Shown: positions 1 to 6,692 of the stretch, in pieces
Position numbering within the stretch: the stretch's first letter is position 1
Layout of the letters: every line of letters begins with the position of its first letter
Source of the DNA: Chloroflexota bacterium
GTDB lineage: Bacteria; Chloroflexota; Dehalococcoidia; Tepidiformales; Tepidiformaceae
Length of the DNA: 9,031 nt
NCBI GenBank assembly: GCA_025350285.1
Contig: JANXYE010000134.1
Span: forward strand, 1-9,031
Direction of reading: 5' to 3'
Notes under the pieces: model-generated
Databases searched by the model: none
What the model saw: only the letters and a program-made list of their open reading frames with translations
Told to the model about the DNA's origin: nothing
Translations under genes and position numbers: made by a program

Positions 1-2
1 CC

Positions 3-1154
3 ATCACGTACGCCCGGTCCGTGATCGGCACACAGTACGTCTGGGCCTCAGCCGACCCGAACGTGGTGGAGGGCTACGAGAGCCTCCTGGACCAAATGTC
101 GGGCTTTCTTGCTCCCTGGTCGCTTGAGTGGCACTACCGAAGCCGCGACGAAAGCCTCATTTCGTTTTCCAACCACCAGATTTACGGCGGGAGCCTCGTG
201 ACATTTCCGGGCTCTGGTCAGGAGGATTCCGGCGTGAGTCACGTGCAGGTGGCGGGCACAGCGCGAGACCGCGCCGACAGCGTTGACGCCGAGGTTATGC
301 GCGTCGTCGATCTCGTCGTCGAACACGCGCGAAATCGACCGACGGAATCGCTTGGCGTAATCGCGCTCGGAATCACCCACGCTCGACGGATTGATGCGGC
401 GCTTCGCGACCGGCTCCAGTCCGAAGGAGACGTGGACGGGTTCTTTCACGAGGGCGCCGACCCCTTCTTTGTAAAGAACCTGGAGCGAGTTCAAGGCGAC
501 GAGCGGGATGCGATCATCCTTACGCTGGGGGCGGGGAAAGACCCCGCTGGGAAGGTGTTGAATACGCAATTCGGTCCGCTCAACGGCGAAAATGGCCGAC
601 GCCGGCTAAACGTCGCCATCACGCGAGCTCGCAAGAGGATGACCGTCGTATCGGCCTTTAGTCATTTCGACATGACGCCAGCGAGGAGCAACTCAGGGAC
701 AGACCTTCTCCGTCACTACCTCGAGTACGTATCCAGGATCGTCTCGTGCGGGCCGTCGGGGTGGTTCCGCTTCACGATGCGGTCCAGCTTCTTGAGCTCT
801 TCCATCCGGTTTGACTTGGTGTGCAGACGCCCCGCCGTATCGACTATAACGAAGTCGGCCTTCGCGCCTTCGGCGGTGGGGCGTAGTCGCCGATCCAGCG
901 CACGAAGGGCAGGCCGCCGTCGAGCTGGCGGACCAGTCGCTGATCCGCGGTCCAGAGGTCGCAGCCGTTCATCTCAGCGAGGGCAACGTAATGGGCGTCG
1001 TAAGTGGCTCGGAGGCCAAATCGGGTGGCGATGTCAAATGCGGCCCGGTGGAGCTCCGCGCGCGCCACCGGAGTGGCCGGACGGACGGAAACAGGGAATA
1101 CGAGAAGTTCGTCGAGGATGCGGTTCCCGTCGGTGTGGGACATACCGCCCCTGA
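3..1154 (+). CDS. Superfamily 1 helicase, C-terminal part (5' partial, truncated and read through)
   Basis: The frame is open at the left edge, so the N-terminal part, including Walker A, lies outside the window. Visible are the C-terminal RecA-like domain motifs of the AAA_12/UvrD_C_2 kind. HYRSR followed by ESLISFSN begins near base 132, FFVKNLERVQGDERDAIILT (motif V region) near 465, and RRLNVAITRARKR (motif VI) near 600. The SGTDLLRHYLEYVSR stretch normally closes this domain in long DUF4011-type helicases; many of these continue into a Vsr/MTES-type nuclease domain and are found in defence islands. Family likeness ends near base 735. The remaining ~137 codons are Arg/Ser/Gly-rich and run antisense to an ftsY remnant and a PIN gene, so they are not native protein. 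The gene is therefore probably inactive or lacks its nuclease part. The helicase family call is firm; the defence role is inference. Confidence 0.8.
   Translation: MTYARSVIGTQYVWASADPNVVEGYESLLDQMSGFLAPWSLEWHYRSRDESLISFSNHQIYGGSLVTFPGSGQEDSGVSHVQVAGTARDRADSVDAEVMRVVDLVVEHARNRPTESLGVIALGITHARRIDAALRDRLQSEGDVDGFFHEGADPFFVKNLERVQGDERDAIILTLGAGKDPAGKVLNTQFGPLNGENGRRRLNVAITRARKRMTVVSAFSHFDMTPARSNSGTDLLRHYLEYVSRIVSCGPSGWFRFTMRSSFLSSSIRFDLVCRRPAVSTITKSAFAPSAVGRSRRSSARRAGRRRAGGPVADPRSRGRSRSSQRGQRNGRRKWLGGQIGWRCQMRPGGAPRAPPEWPDGRKQGIREVRRGCGSRRCGTYRP
734..874 (-). pseudogene. ftsY: Internal fragment of ftsY (SRP receptor GTPase)
   Basis: Read on the minus strand, this stretch encodes about 47 residues running from AEGAKADFVIVDTAGRLHTK through SNRMEELKKLDRIVK to GPHETIL. 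It matches the FtsY G domain around the G3 motif DTAGRLHTK and the following MEELKK helix; PHE(T)ILV normally leads into LDATTGQNA. Here the frame leaves the family after GPHETIL and stops at 716-718. Upstream it merges with the 3' end of the PIN toxin gene. There is no start, no P-loop and no C-terminal part, so it is a relic or a rearrangement scar and not a working gene. FtsY acts at the membrane as receptor for the signal recognition particle. In many bacteria ftsY lies near plsX, rnc and smc, so the nearby plsX on the same strand may be a trace of the old order (inference). Confidence 0.75.
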
Positions 1155-1317
1155 TAGTCTGCTGGCGCAGAATGTTCGTGAACTCGAAATAGAAGAGGTG
1201 AGGGACGATTAGTTCCTCGCGGCGCGTCGCGCAATCGTCGGCAAGGCTCACCGCGAGATCGCTAAACTCCTCATTGATGAACCACTTCGCGGCGACGCTG
1301 ACGTCAGTGACGATCAC
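844..1317 (-). CDS. PIN-domain ribonuclease toxin (VapC-like)
   Basis: This 157-residue protein has the PIN-domain layout of VapC-like toxins, which are Mg2+-dependent RNases. The acidic residues expected in the active site are visible: D5 in TDVSVAAKWF, E45 in YFEFTNIL, D107 in YDAHYVALAE and D125 in LWTADQRL. The family-typical ending VRWIGDY is present near residue 143. The last ~13 residues (PPPKARRPTSL) overlap the ftsY remnant in another frame, so the original stop codon was probably lost and the tail is non-native. The GTG start at 1317 overlaps the TGA of the upstream HTH gene as GTGA, which supports both this start and translational coupling. The partner is expected to be that HTH protein. 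The catalytic residues are intact, so toxicity is plausible unless the altered tail disturbs folding. Confidence 0.85.
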   Translation of the reverse strand: MIVTDVSVAAKWFINEEFSDLAVSLADDCATRREELIVPHLFYFEFTNILRQQTIRGGMSHTDGNRILDELLVFPVSVRPATPVARAELHRAAFDIATRFGLRATYDAHYVALAEMNGCDLWTADQRLVRQLDGGLPFVRWIGDYAPPPKARRPTSL

Positions 1318-1724
1318 CCAAGCTGCTCGGTGCGTTCGTCCCGAGCCGCGTAAAGCAGTTCAAGGGACGACGCAAAAGGCACCCCGCGACGCGCGTCGAA
1401 CAATTCACGGCGAAGTTGGTTCGCCCTCTCAATTGCTGCGAACATCTGTGCCTGCTCGGCGAGGGTCATCCGGCGTTCGCCTCGGCGGGGAAGCGCTACG
1501 CGTGCGTGCGAATCCCCACTCTTGCCGTTTAAGCCGGCGGTCACAGTGCCGATGGCGCTCCGCTCGATCCGCACCCTCTTTGGCCCGATACGACAGGCCG
1601 GGAGGATGCCCTTATCGATCCAGCGCCAGATGGTCGATGCGCTGACGCCGAGCATCTGCGCCGCCTCCGGTACGGAGACGAGCGAAGCTGTGAGTGCCTC
1701 GGGCTGCGAGATCTTCGCGTTCAT
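1314..1724 (-). CDS. HTH (helix-turn-helix_17/MerR-like) DNA-binding protein, probable antitoxin
   Basis: This small protein has an excisionase/MerR-type winged helix near its N-terminus. SVPEAAQMLGVSASTIWRWI is followed by a wing ending in KRVRIERSAI, roughly residues 17-60 counted from the upstream ATG at 1730. The C-terminal half (RMTLAEQAQMFAAIERANQL onward) looks helical and charged, as in toxin-binding regions of antitoxins. The stop overlaps the PIN start by 4 bp, the classic antitoxin-first arrangement. The protein would bind and neutralise the PIN RNase and repress its own promoter (family knowledge plus inference). Two in-frame ATGs exist, at 1730 and 1724. I prefer 1724 because TAACGT lies 6 nt before it, as in other leaderless-looking starts here; using 1730 adds two residues. 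HTH_17 antitoxins with PIN toxins are less common than AbrB, RHH or Phd types. Confidence 0.75.
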   Translation of the reverse strand: MNAKISQPEALTASLVSVPEAAQMLGVSASTIWRWIDKGILPACRIGPKRVRIERSAIGTVTAGLNGKSGDSHARVALPRRGERRMTLAEQAQMFAAIERANQLRRELFDARRGVPFASSLELLYAARDERTEQLG

Positions 1725-1730
1725 AGTCAT

Positions 1731-1759
1731 ACGTTAGCATTTGTGTCGCCGGTTGTGGA
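1731..1759 (-). promoter_or_regulatory. Candidate leaderless promoter of the antitoxin-toxin pair
   Basis: On the minus strand TCCACA (1754-1759, 4 of 6 to the -35 consensus) is followed after 17 bp by TAACGT (1731-1736, TANNNT -10). The ATG at 1724 starts 6 nt beyond it. No Shine-Dalgarno sequence is visible. This is pattern evidence only. Confidence 0.4.
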
Positions 1760-1771
1760 GAAGCGGCCGCG

Positions 1772-2815
1772 TCAGTCGTCGTCATCATCGGCCGCGGCGG
1801 CGGAGGCGGACTTGCGCGCCGGCATCTCGGCGGCCACTTCGCGGATGAGGCCGAGGACGTTGGTCTTGACGGCGTCGCGGGCGGCGCGGATGGCGCTGAA
1901 GATGGCACGCGCGTTCGAACGGCCGTGTCCAATAACCACTACGCCATCGACGCCGAGGAGCTGGACGCCGCCGAACTCGGAATAGTCGAGCCGGTCCCGG
2001 ACTTTGCGTAGCTCGCCTTTGAGGATCAGTCCCGCGGCGCGGTTCCAGGGCGTCAGTTCGGCCGCCCTCCGCACCTCCGTGAAGAGGCCCTCCGCGATGC
2101 CCTCAACCGTCTTCAGCACCACGTTCCCGGTGAAGCCATCGGTCACGACGACGGTGCCGGGGTCTTTCATCAGGTCCTTGCCTTCGACGTTGCCGATGAA
2201 GTTCAAGCGGCTGGCGCGCAGCGCTTCGTTCACTTCGACGACCAGACTGCTGCCTTTCGAGTCCTCCTCGCCGATGGAGAGGAGCGAGACCCGCGGGTTC
2301 TCGATGCCGAACATGCGCTCCATGTAGGCGGCGCCCATGAACGCGAACTGGATCAGGTGGATCGGGCGGCAATCGGCGTTGGCGCCGACATCGACGAGCA
2401 TGGCCTCTTTGCCCGAGAGCGTGGAGTACACGAGCCCGAGCGCCGGGCGGCTGATGCCTTTCACCCGCCCGAGCGTGAGCAAGGCCGCGGCCATCGAGGC
2501 CCCAGTGTTGCCGGCCGTCACGAATGCGTCGGCCTCGCCCGCCTTCAACATCCGTAACCCCACGTTGATCGACGCATCCGGCTTGGCCCGCACCGCCTCA
2601 GCGGGGTGCTCGTCCATCTCGATGATGTCGCGCGCATCGACGACGCGAAGGCCGGGGATTTCGGCCGTGCCGCGTAGTTCCCGGCGGATTGCCTCCGCCT
2701 GGCCGATGAGGATGAGCTCGGCCCCGAGCGTGCCGGCGGCCATCAGCGCGCCGGCCACGATCTCCTGGGGCGCGTGGTCCCCGCCCATCGCGTCGATGGC
2801 GATGCGGATCGTCAT
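1772..2815 (-). CDS. plsX: Phosphate acyltransferase PlsX
   Basis: PlsX makes acyl-phosphate from acyl-ACP and inorganic phosphate. Acyl-phosphate is the acyl donor for PlsY at the membrane, the first step of phospholipid synthesis in most bacteria. The 347-residue length fits the family. Hallmarks are the N-terminal IAIDAMGGDHAP (residues 5-16), VTAGNTGAS (99-107), VDVGANADCRP (141-151), VVTDGFTGNVVLKTVEG (223-239) and DYSEFGGVQLLGVDG with VIGHGRSN (277-301). The C-terminal tail is Ala-rich and ends in five aspartates, an unusual lineage-specific extension. The ATG at 2815 overlaps the upstream methyltransferase stop as ATGA, so the two are coupled. The gene is more often found with rpmF, fabH or acpP, none of which appears here. 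The call is secure. Confidence 0.96.
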   Translation of the reverse strand: MTIRIAIDAMGGDHAPQEIVAGALMAAGTLGAELILIGQAEAIRRELRGTAEIPGLRVVDARDIIEMDEHPAEAVRAKPDASINVGLRMLKAGEADAFVTAGNTGASMAAALLTLGRVKGISRPALGLVYSTLSGKEAMLVDVGANADCRPIHLIQFAFMGAAYMERMFGIENPRVSLLSIGEEDSKGSSLVVEVNEALRASRLNFIGNVEGKDLMKDPGTVVVTDGFTGNVVLKTVEGIAEGLFTEVRRAAELTPWNRAAGLILKGELRKVRDRLDYSEFGGVQLLGVDGVVVIGHGRSNARAIFSAIRAARDAVKTNVLGLIREVAAEMPARKSASAAAADDDDD

Positions 2816-3576
2816 CCCTGTGTCCTCCGGGCGACTACGATCATCCGAGCGCTGTCGTTCGTCAACGCGCCCAGTTCGTAGTCGCCGTAGATGTCGGCCA
2901 GGCGCAGGCCGGCGAGCCGCAGCAGGTACTCGATTTCGAACCGATAGACATAACGCAATTCGTGCTCGCTGCTAAACCGCCGCACCGTCCCGTCGGTCGC
3001 CGCCGTTTCATAGGTGACGCGCAGCCAGCGCGTCTGCGCCGCAAGGTCATCTTCGTGGACTTGCCACTGGTCGAGCGCCTGACCGTCCGGCCCAGGGCCG
3101 CTCCAGGTGAGTAGAGGTTGGCCGTTCGTCACGGGATCCAGCGAAAGGGCGGGCCCGGGCAGGTCGATGATCAGGGTGCCGTTGAAGTGCAGTGCCCCGG
3201 CCAGCGCCTTCAGCGTCGCGACCTGCTCCTCGCCGTCCGCGCAGTAGAGGAACACGTCGGCGGGGAGCAGCACCAGCCCGTAGTGCTCGGCGTCGAGGAG
3301 CAGATCTGTCGCGGTGCCTTCGTAGAGGCGGACATCAAGCGCGGCGTCGTCCGCTTTCTGGCGTGCGATCGCGAGCATCGCGGCCGACGGGTCGATGCCA
3401 CTCACCTCGTACCCCGCGCGGGCCAGGGCGAGGGCGATGCGGCCCGTGCCGGCGCCAACTTCGAGCACCGGGTGATCCGTGCGCCCGGCGAACGACTGCC
3501 AGAGGCCGATGTCGTCATCGCCGTGTTCGTGGATGAGGTCGTAGTAGGCGGCATCGACCGCGTAGCTGTCAGACAT
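2812..3576 (-). CDS. Class I SAM-dependent methyltransferase
   Basis: This 254-residue protein has a Rossmann-type methyltransferase core. The SAM-binding motif I is VLEVGAGTGRIALALARAG (residues 37-55), with the acidic end of strand 2 in SGIDPSAAMLAIAR (59-72), and a motif II/III region LYEGTATDLLLDAEHYGLVL (84-103). The N-terminal AVDAAYYDLIHEH is typical of Methyltransf_25-like small-molecule enzymes. The C-terminal half (RFSSEHELRYVYRFEIEYLL) resembles the beta-rich substrate region of this group. The substrate cannot be read from sequence. Its stop overlaps the plsX start by 4 bp and it begins 45 bp after the glycosyltransferase stop, so it may belong to either function or be a bystander. 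There is no Shine-Dalgarno sequence at the ATG; a TANNNT box sits 7 nt upstream instead. Confidence 0.88.
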   Translation of the reverse strand: MSDSYAVDAAYYDLIHEHGDDDIGLWQSFAGRTDHPVLEVGAGTGRIALALARAGYEVSGIDPSAAMLAIARQKADDAALDVRLYEGTATDLLLDAEHYGLVLLPADVFLYCADGEEQVATLKALAGALHFNGTLIIDLPGPALSLDPVTNGQPLLTWSGPGPDGQALDQWQVHEDDLAAQTRWLRVTYETAATDGTVRRFSSEHELRYVYRFEIEYLLRLAGLRLADIYGDYELGALTNDSARMIVVARRTQG

Positions 3577-3583
3577 TCGCGAA

Positions 3584-3612
3584 AGCGTAGGGGGGTTTCC
3601 GGGAGCGGTCGA
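3584..3612 (-). promoter_or_regulatory. Candidate leaderless promoter before the methyltransferase-plsX pair
   Basis: On the minus strand TCGACC (3607-3612, 4 of 6 to TTGACA) is followed after 17 bp by TACGCT (3584-3589). The methyltransferase ATG at 3576 begins 7 nt later, with no Shine-Dalgarno sequence between. It would let methyltransferase and plsX be expressed independently of the glycan genes upstream. Confidence 0.4.
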
Positions 3613-3621
3613 TACCAGGGG

Positions 3622-5499
3622 TCAGGCGGCCACGGGGATCGGGTTACCGACGAGCTGGCTCGGGTCTCGGCCGGACTGAAGCGGAAACAGCCACTGCGAG
3701 AGTAGCCGGGCAAGGTCGTCGCGTGCCTCTGATTCGTCCGCGACCGCAACGCGCACGATCCAGGCGTCACCCTCGGAGCTGCAGTCGAGAACGGTCACCG
3801 GGACCCTTGGCCGATCCATCGAGGGAGCGCTGAGTTCGATCTGCTCTCCCCGCTCGATGTAGTGGTCGCATCGGAGCCGCCCGCCTTCGACCGTGACATC
3901 GAGCAGCACGACAGGTCCTCGCCCGTGAGAGTCTCGGCAGATGACTCGTTTGTTCGCCGGAAAACGGTAAGCGCGCCGGCGCGTGATGTGGCGATAGGAG
4001 CGCGAGACGACCGCGCCGAGCACCACCATGATGGCCGCGGACCAGATCATTGCCGCGATCGTGGCCGGTTCATTCCGCGTGTACCAGACCTCCTGATCCA
4101 GGCGGAACGTGCCGATGGAAATGGCCAGCAAGTACAGTCCTAAAAGAGCGAGGTAGGGGACAACGAACGGGTGGAAGTGACGCTTCCCGGCTTCGCCTTT
4201 CGGTGTCACCTTGAAGTGTATGCTCCGTTCGACGACGAGCACGAGCCCGGCGTTGACGAAGGCGAAGAGCTTCATCAGGTCGAACATCTCGGTATGCCAG
4301 AAGCGGTAGTGTCCGCGGCCGAGGGCTTTATTCGCTGCGTTCATGACGATGAACTGGATGGCCCACGCCCCGAGGAAGGCAAGCGCTGGTGCGCGCACCG
4401 GGAGTTGGTCGGTGAACAGGATGGCGGGTGGGATAAGCAGCATGATCAGCTTGCGGTAGGCGTCGAAGTAGGTGCCCGTGCTGGCCATGTAGTTCAGCCG
4501 TTGCGCCGGGGTGAGTCCGCCGCGGCGCCATTCGCGCCGGATCACCTGCATCGAACCCTTGGCCCAGCGCAGGCGCTGGAGGATGAAGCCGTCGTAGTCG
4601 TCCGGTGCGACCCCTTTGGCCACCTCGCCGTGGTGGAAGACCGTCTTCCAGCCCGCCTGGTGGATGCGCAAAGAGGTGTGCAGGTCTTCGGTGATGGTTT
4701 CCGTGGCGACGCCGCCGACGGCGCGGATGGCCGTCGTCCGGATGATGGAAGGCGACCCGCACCAGAAGGCCGCGTTCCAGCGGTTCTTGCCGGGCTGGAT
4801 GACCTTGTAGAACGTTTGCTGTTCGTGCCATGGGGTGCCGTCGCCGGCGTGCTGAAAGCTCGTCACGTTGTAGAAGTCCTGCGGGCCCTGGACGATGGCC
4901 ACGCGTTCGTCGGCGAAGTAGGGGAGCATGTCTTCGAGGAACGCGGGCGATGGGACCATGTCGCAATCGACGATGCCGACGAAATCGAAGTCGGACATCG
5001 CGAGCGCGTAATTCAGGTTGCCCGCCTTGGCCCCCCTGTTGTCGGGGCGAATGACGTAGCGGACGTTGAACCGCTGGCAGAGTTCGCGCACCCACTCGCG
5101 TTTTCCGTCGTCCAGCACCCAGGTTTCGTGCGCCAGGCGGATTTGGCAGGCGCCGGCAATCGTCAGCGCGAGCACGGAGTACGGCTCGTTATAGGTCGGG
5201 ATAAAGAAGCCGATGCGGCCCCGGACCGCGCCCGCCGGCGGTGTTACCGGCCGCAAATCCCAGGCCATGAACGCGAACACGCAGAACGTCAGGTAGGCGT
5301 GCGCTTCGGCGAGTAGCAGCGGGATGGCGAGCCAGAGCGCGTCCAGATTGAGCGTAAACGCCACCCGCCATGTCAGGTAGCCCCCGCCGACGGCCACCGC
5401 GAGGAGCGCGATGGCGTGGACGACGCGCTCCCGCCCGTTGTTGGTGGGAGCGCTGGACCCCGCCGCGGCCGTGAGCAGCGTCACTTCGTCAGGACTCAC
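3622..5499 (-). CDS. GT2 polysaccharide synthase with C-terminal PilZ-like domain (BcsA-like)
   Basis: This is a processive family 2 membrane glycosyltransferase related to bacterial cellulose synthase BcsA. Counting from GTG at 5499 (625 residues), there are two hydrophobic segments near 26-47 and 53-80. The catalytic domain follows: FFIPTYNEP (98-106), VLDDG (128-132), GAKAGNLN (156-163), DCD (178-180, the DxD), FWCGS (245-249), TED (270-272) and QRLRW (308-312, the QxxRW). About five more membrane segments lie between 350 and 500. The C-terminus has RxxxR (508-512) and DVTVEGG (534-540), a PilZ-type c-di-GMP site with Thr in place of the usual Ser. It would polymerise and export a beta-glucan or similar polymer from UDP-sugar under c-di-GMP control. 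The start overlaps the hydrolase stop as GTGA; a longer frame to 5649 would lie inside the hydrolase gene and is rejected. Product identity (cellulose, mixed-linkage glucan, other) is undetermined. Confidence 0.9.
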   Translation of the reverse strand: MSPDEVTLLTAAAGSSAPTNNGRERVVHAIALLAVAVGGGYLTWRVAFTLNLDALWLAIPLLLAEAHAYLTFCVFAFMAWDLRPVTPPAGAVRGRIGFFIPTYNEPYSVLALTIAGACQIRLAHETWVLDDGKREWVRELCQRFNVRYVIRPDNRGAKAGNLNYALAMSDFDFVGIVDCDMVPSPAFLEDMLPYFADERVAIVQGPQDFYNVTSFQHAGDGTPWHEQQTFYKVIQPGKNRWNAAFWCGSPSIIRTTAIRAVGGVATETITEDLHTSLRIHQAGWKTVFHHGEVAKGVAPDDYDGFILQRLRWAKGSMQVIRREWRRGGLTPAQRLNYMASTGTYFDAYRKLIMLLIPPAILFTDQLPVRAPALAFLGAWAIQFIVMNAANKALGRGHYRFWHTEMFDLMKLFAFVNAGLVLVVERSIHFKVTPKGEAGKRHFHPFVVPYLALLGLYLLAISIGTFRLDQEVWYTRNEPATIAAMIWSAAIMVVLGAVVSRSYRHITRRRAYRFPANKRVICRDSHGRGPVVLLDVTVEGGRLRCDHYIERGEQIELSAPSMDRPRVPVTVLDCSSEGDAWIVRVAVADESEARDDLARLLSQWLFPLQSGRDPSQLVGNPIPVAA

Positions 5500-6692
5500 G
5501 TGGCGCTCGCCTTCCGCGCGCACGCCGGGTTGAGCGGCGCGAAGACGAAGCGCCCGGGCAGAGCCGCCGTGAATCGCCTCGCCATCTCGGGGTCGCGCGA
5601 CATGGTCCAATCGACCTCGTGGCTCACTTCGCTCTCGAACTTGGACCACTCAAACCAGTTAACCATGCGGATGCCCGGGAGATCGCTCACGGCGGCGAAG
5701 ACCTGCGTCCACCACGCCTCCTTGATGTCGGACGGCGCCGCGCCAGGTTCACCGGGCTCGTAAAAGGCGGCCGTCTCGGTGATTGAGAGAGGTTTCCCGT
5801 GGGCCTCGGCGTACACGCCATAGAAATCCGGGAGAGCCGAGTCGTCGCCGCCGGCGCCCGCATACGTGCCGCGCAGTTGGGAGACGAACTTGCCGGGCTC
5901 CGGCGATTCGTTTTCGCCCCAGGGGTAGGCGTTGCCCCAGTGGTAGAGCGACATGCCGACCCAATCGACCGCGTCGTCGCCCGGGTAGTAGGGCGCGTAT
6001 GGGTCGTCGGCGGTCGAGAGGCGGCCATCGTGGTCCGTATCGAGCGTGGCGAAGTCCGGGCTGCCCGGGAGCGCTCCGTAACGACCACCCGTGAAGGGAT
6101 AGCCACCGCCATAGTTCGGCGCCCAAACCGTCGCGGTGAGCGCCGCCGAGTGGTGAACCGCCGCGGCGACGAGACGGAATGCCGCGACGAACCGCTGCGG
6201 CTGCTGGCTCCAGGGATACCAGGAACCGTTCATTTCGTGGCCGAAGCGGAGGTAGATTGGCAGGCCCCGGCGGTTAAACGCCCCCAGGCGTTCCGCTAGA
6301 GCGGCTGAGTTCTCAGCCGTCACGGCGGAGAGGCCATCGTTTGGCTCGAGCGTGAGGAGGAGGGCGGCGCCCTTCGCGATGAGCGTCGATGCGGCCGCTT
6401 CAATGCCGTGCCACTCGTCCGCGGTTGGCGGATACGAAGCGAACAGGACATAGACGGCGGGCGCCCGGCCGAGGCGTGCGCTGGCGGCGGCCGGCGTGTC
6501 GTTCGCCCAATCGAGATTCAATCCGAAGAGGGCGCCGTCGGCGGGAGCGAGGCGCGCCGTCCCATCCGGGCAGGCGGCTGCTTCTGCGGCGGGTTCAGGC
6601 ACCCGTTCGCTGCCGTCGCTCGACTGACAGGCCGCAAGCAGGAACGCCAGGATGCCGATGACCGGGACGAGTCTCAGATCGATGTGCGCCAC
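5496..6692 (-). CDS. Lipoprotein glycoside hydrolase, GH26-like
   Basis: This is a predicted exported lipoprotein endo-glycanase. Starting at GTG 6692 (398 residues), a signal sequence runs LVPVIGILAFLLAAC with a lipobox at Cys22. A TIM-barrel glycoside hydrolase of GH26 type follows: LYLRF-like strand PIYLRFGHEMNGSWYPW (145-161) with probable acid/base Glu153, then VWAPNYGG (189-196), DWVGMSLYHWG (243-253), and SITETAAF (303-310) with probable nucleophile Glu306. Residues 218-229 (DTDHDGRLSTAD) match an EF-hand-like calcium loop. GH26 includes beta-mannanases and some beta-1,3-1,4-glucanases. The coupled GT2 synthase suggests a processing role like that of BcsZ in cellulose systems (inference). 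The frame extends to 6851, but that would run into the divergent DinB-like gene and put ~53 extra residues before the signal peptide. The GTG lacks a well-spaced Shine-Dalgarno sequence, so the start is tentative. Confidence 0.85.
   Translation of the reverse strand: MAHIDLRLVPVIGILAFLLAACQSSDGSERVPEPAAEAAACPDGTARLAPADGALFGLNLDWANDTPAAASARLGRAPAVYVLFASYPPTADEWHGIEAAASTLIAKGAALLLTLEPNDGLSAVTAENSAALAERLGAFNRRGLPIYLRFGHEMNGSWYPWSQQPQRFVAAFRLVAAAVHHSAALTATVWAPNYGGGYPFTGGRYGALPGSPDFATLDTDHDGRLSTADDPYAPYYPGDDAVDWVGMSLYHWGNAYPWGENESPEPGKFVSQLRGTYAGAGGDDSALPDFYGVYAEAHGKPLSITETAAFYEPGEPGAAPSDIKEAWWTQVFAAVSDLPGIRMVNWFEWSKFESEVSHEVDWTMSRDPEMARRFTAALPGRFVFAPLNPACARKASAT

Noticed and set aside
48..569. 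173-codon minus-strand frame opposite the helicase
   Set aside because: Shadow of the helicase coding strand; the plus strand carries conserved helicase motifs.
741..1154. The C-terminal ~137 codons of the helicase frame as a genuine domain
   Set aside because: They are antisense to the ftsY fragment and the PIN gene, Arg/Ser/Gly-rich and without family likeness; the open frame is a GC-rich read-through.
1736..1772. Intrinsic terminator between plsX and the antitoxin gene
   Set aside because: GCGGCCGC is palindromic but there is no stable hairpin with a following T-run.
2337..2975. 212-codon plus-strand frame
   Set aside because: Antisense shadow across plsX and the methyltransferase; low-complexity Ser/Arg/Ala translation.
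4171..5316. 381-codon plus-strand frame
   Set aside because: Antisense shadow of the glycosyltransferase, whose GT2 motifs are unambiguous on the minus strand.
5500..5649. Extended 50-residue N-terminus of the glycosyltransferase
   Set aside because: It lies wholly inside the hydrolase gene and is Arg-rich; the GTG at 5499 in a GTGA overlap is the natural start.
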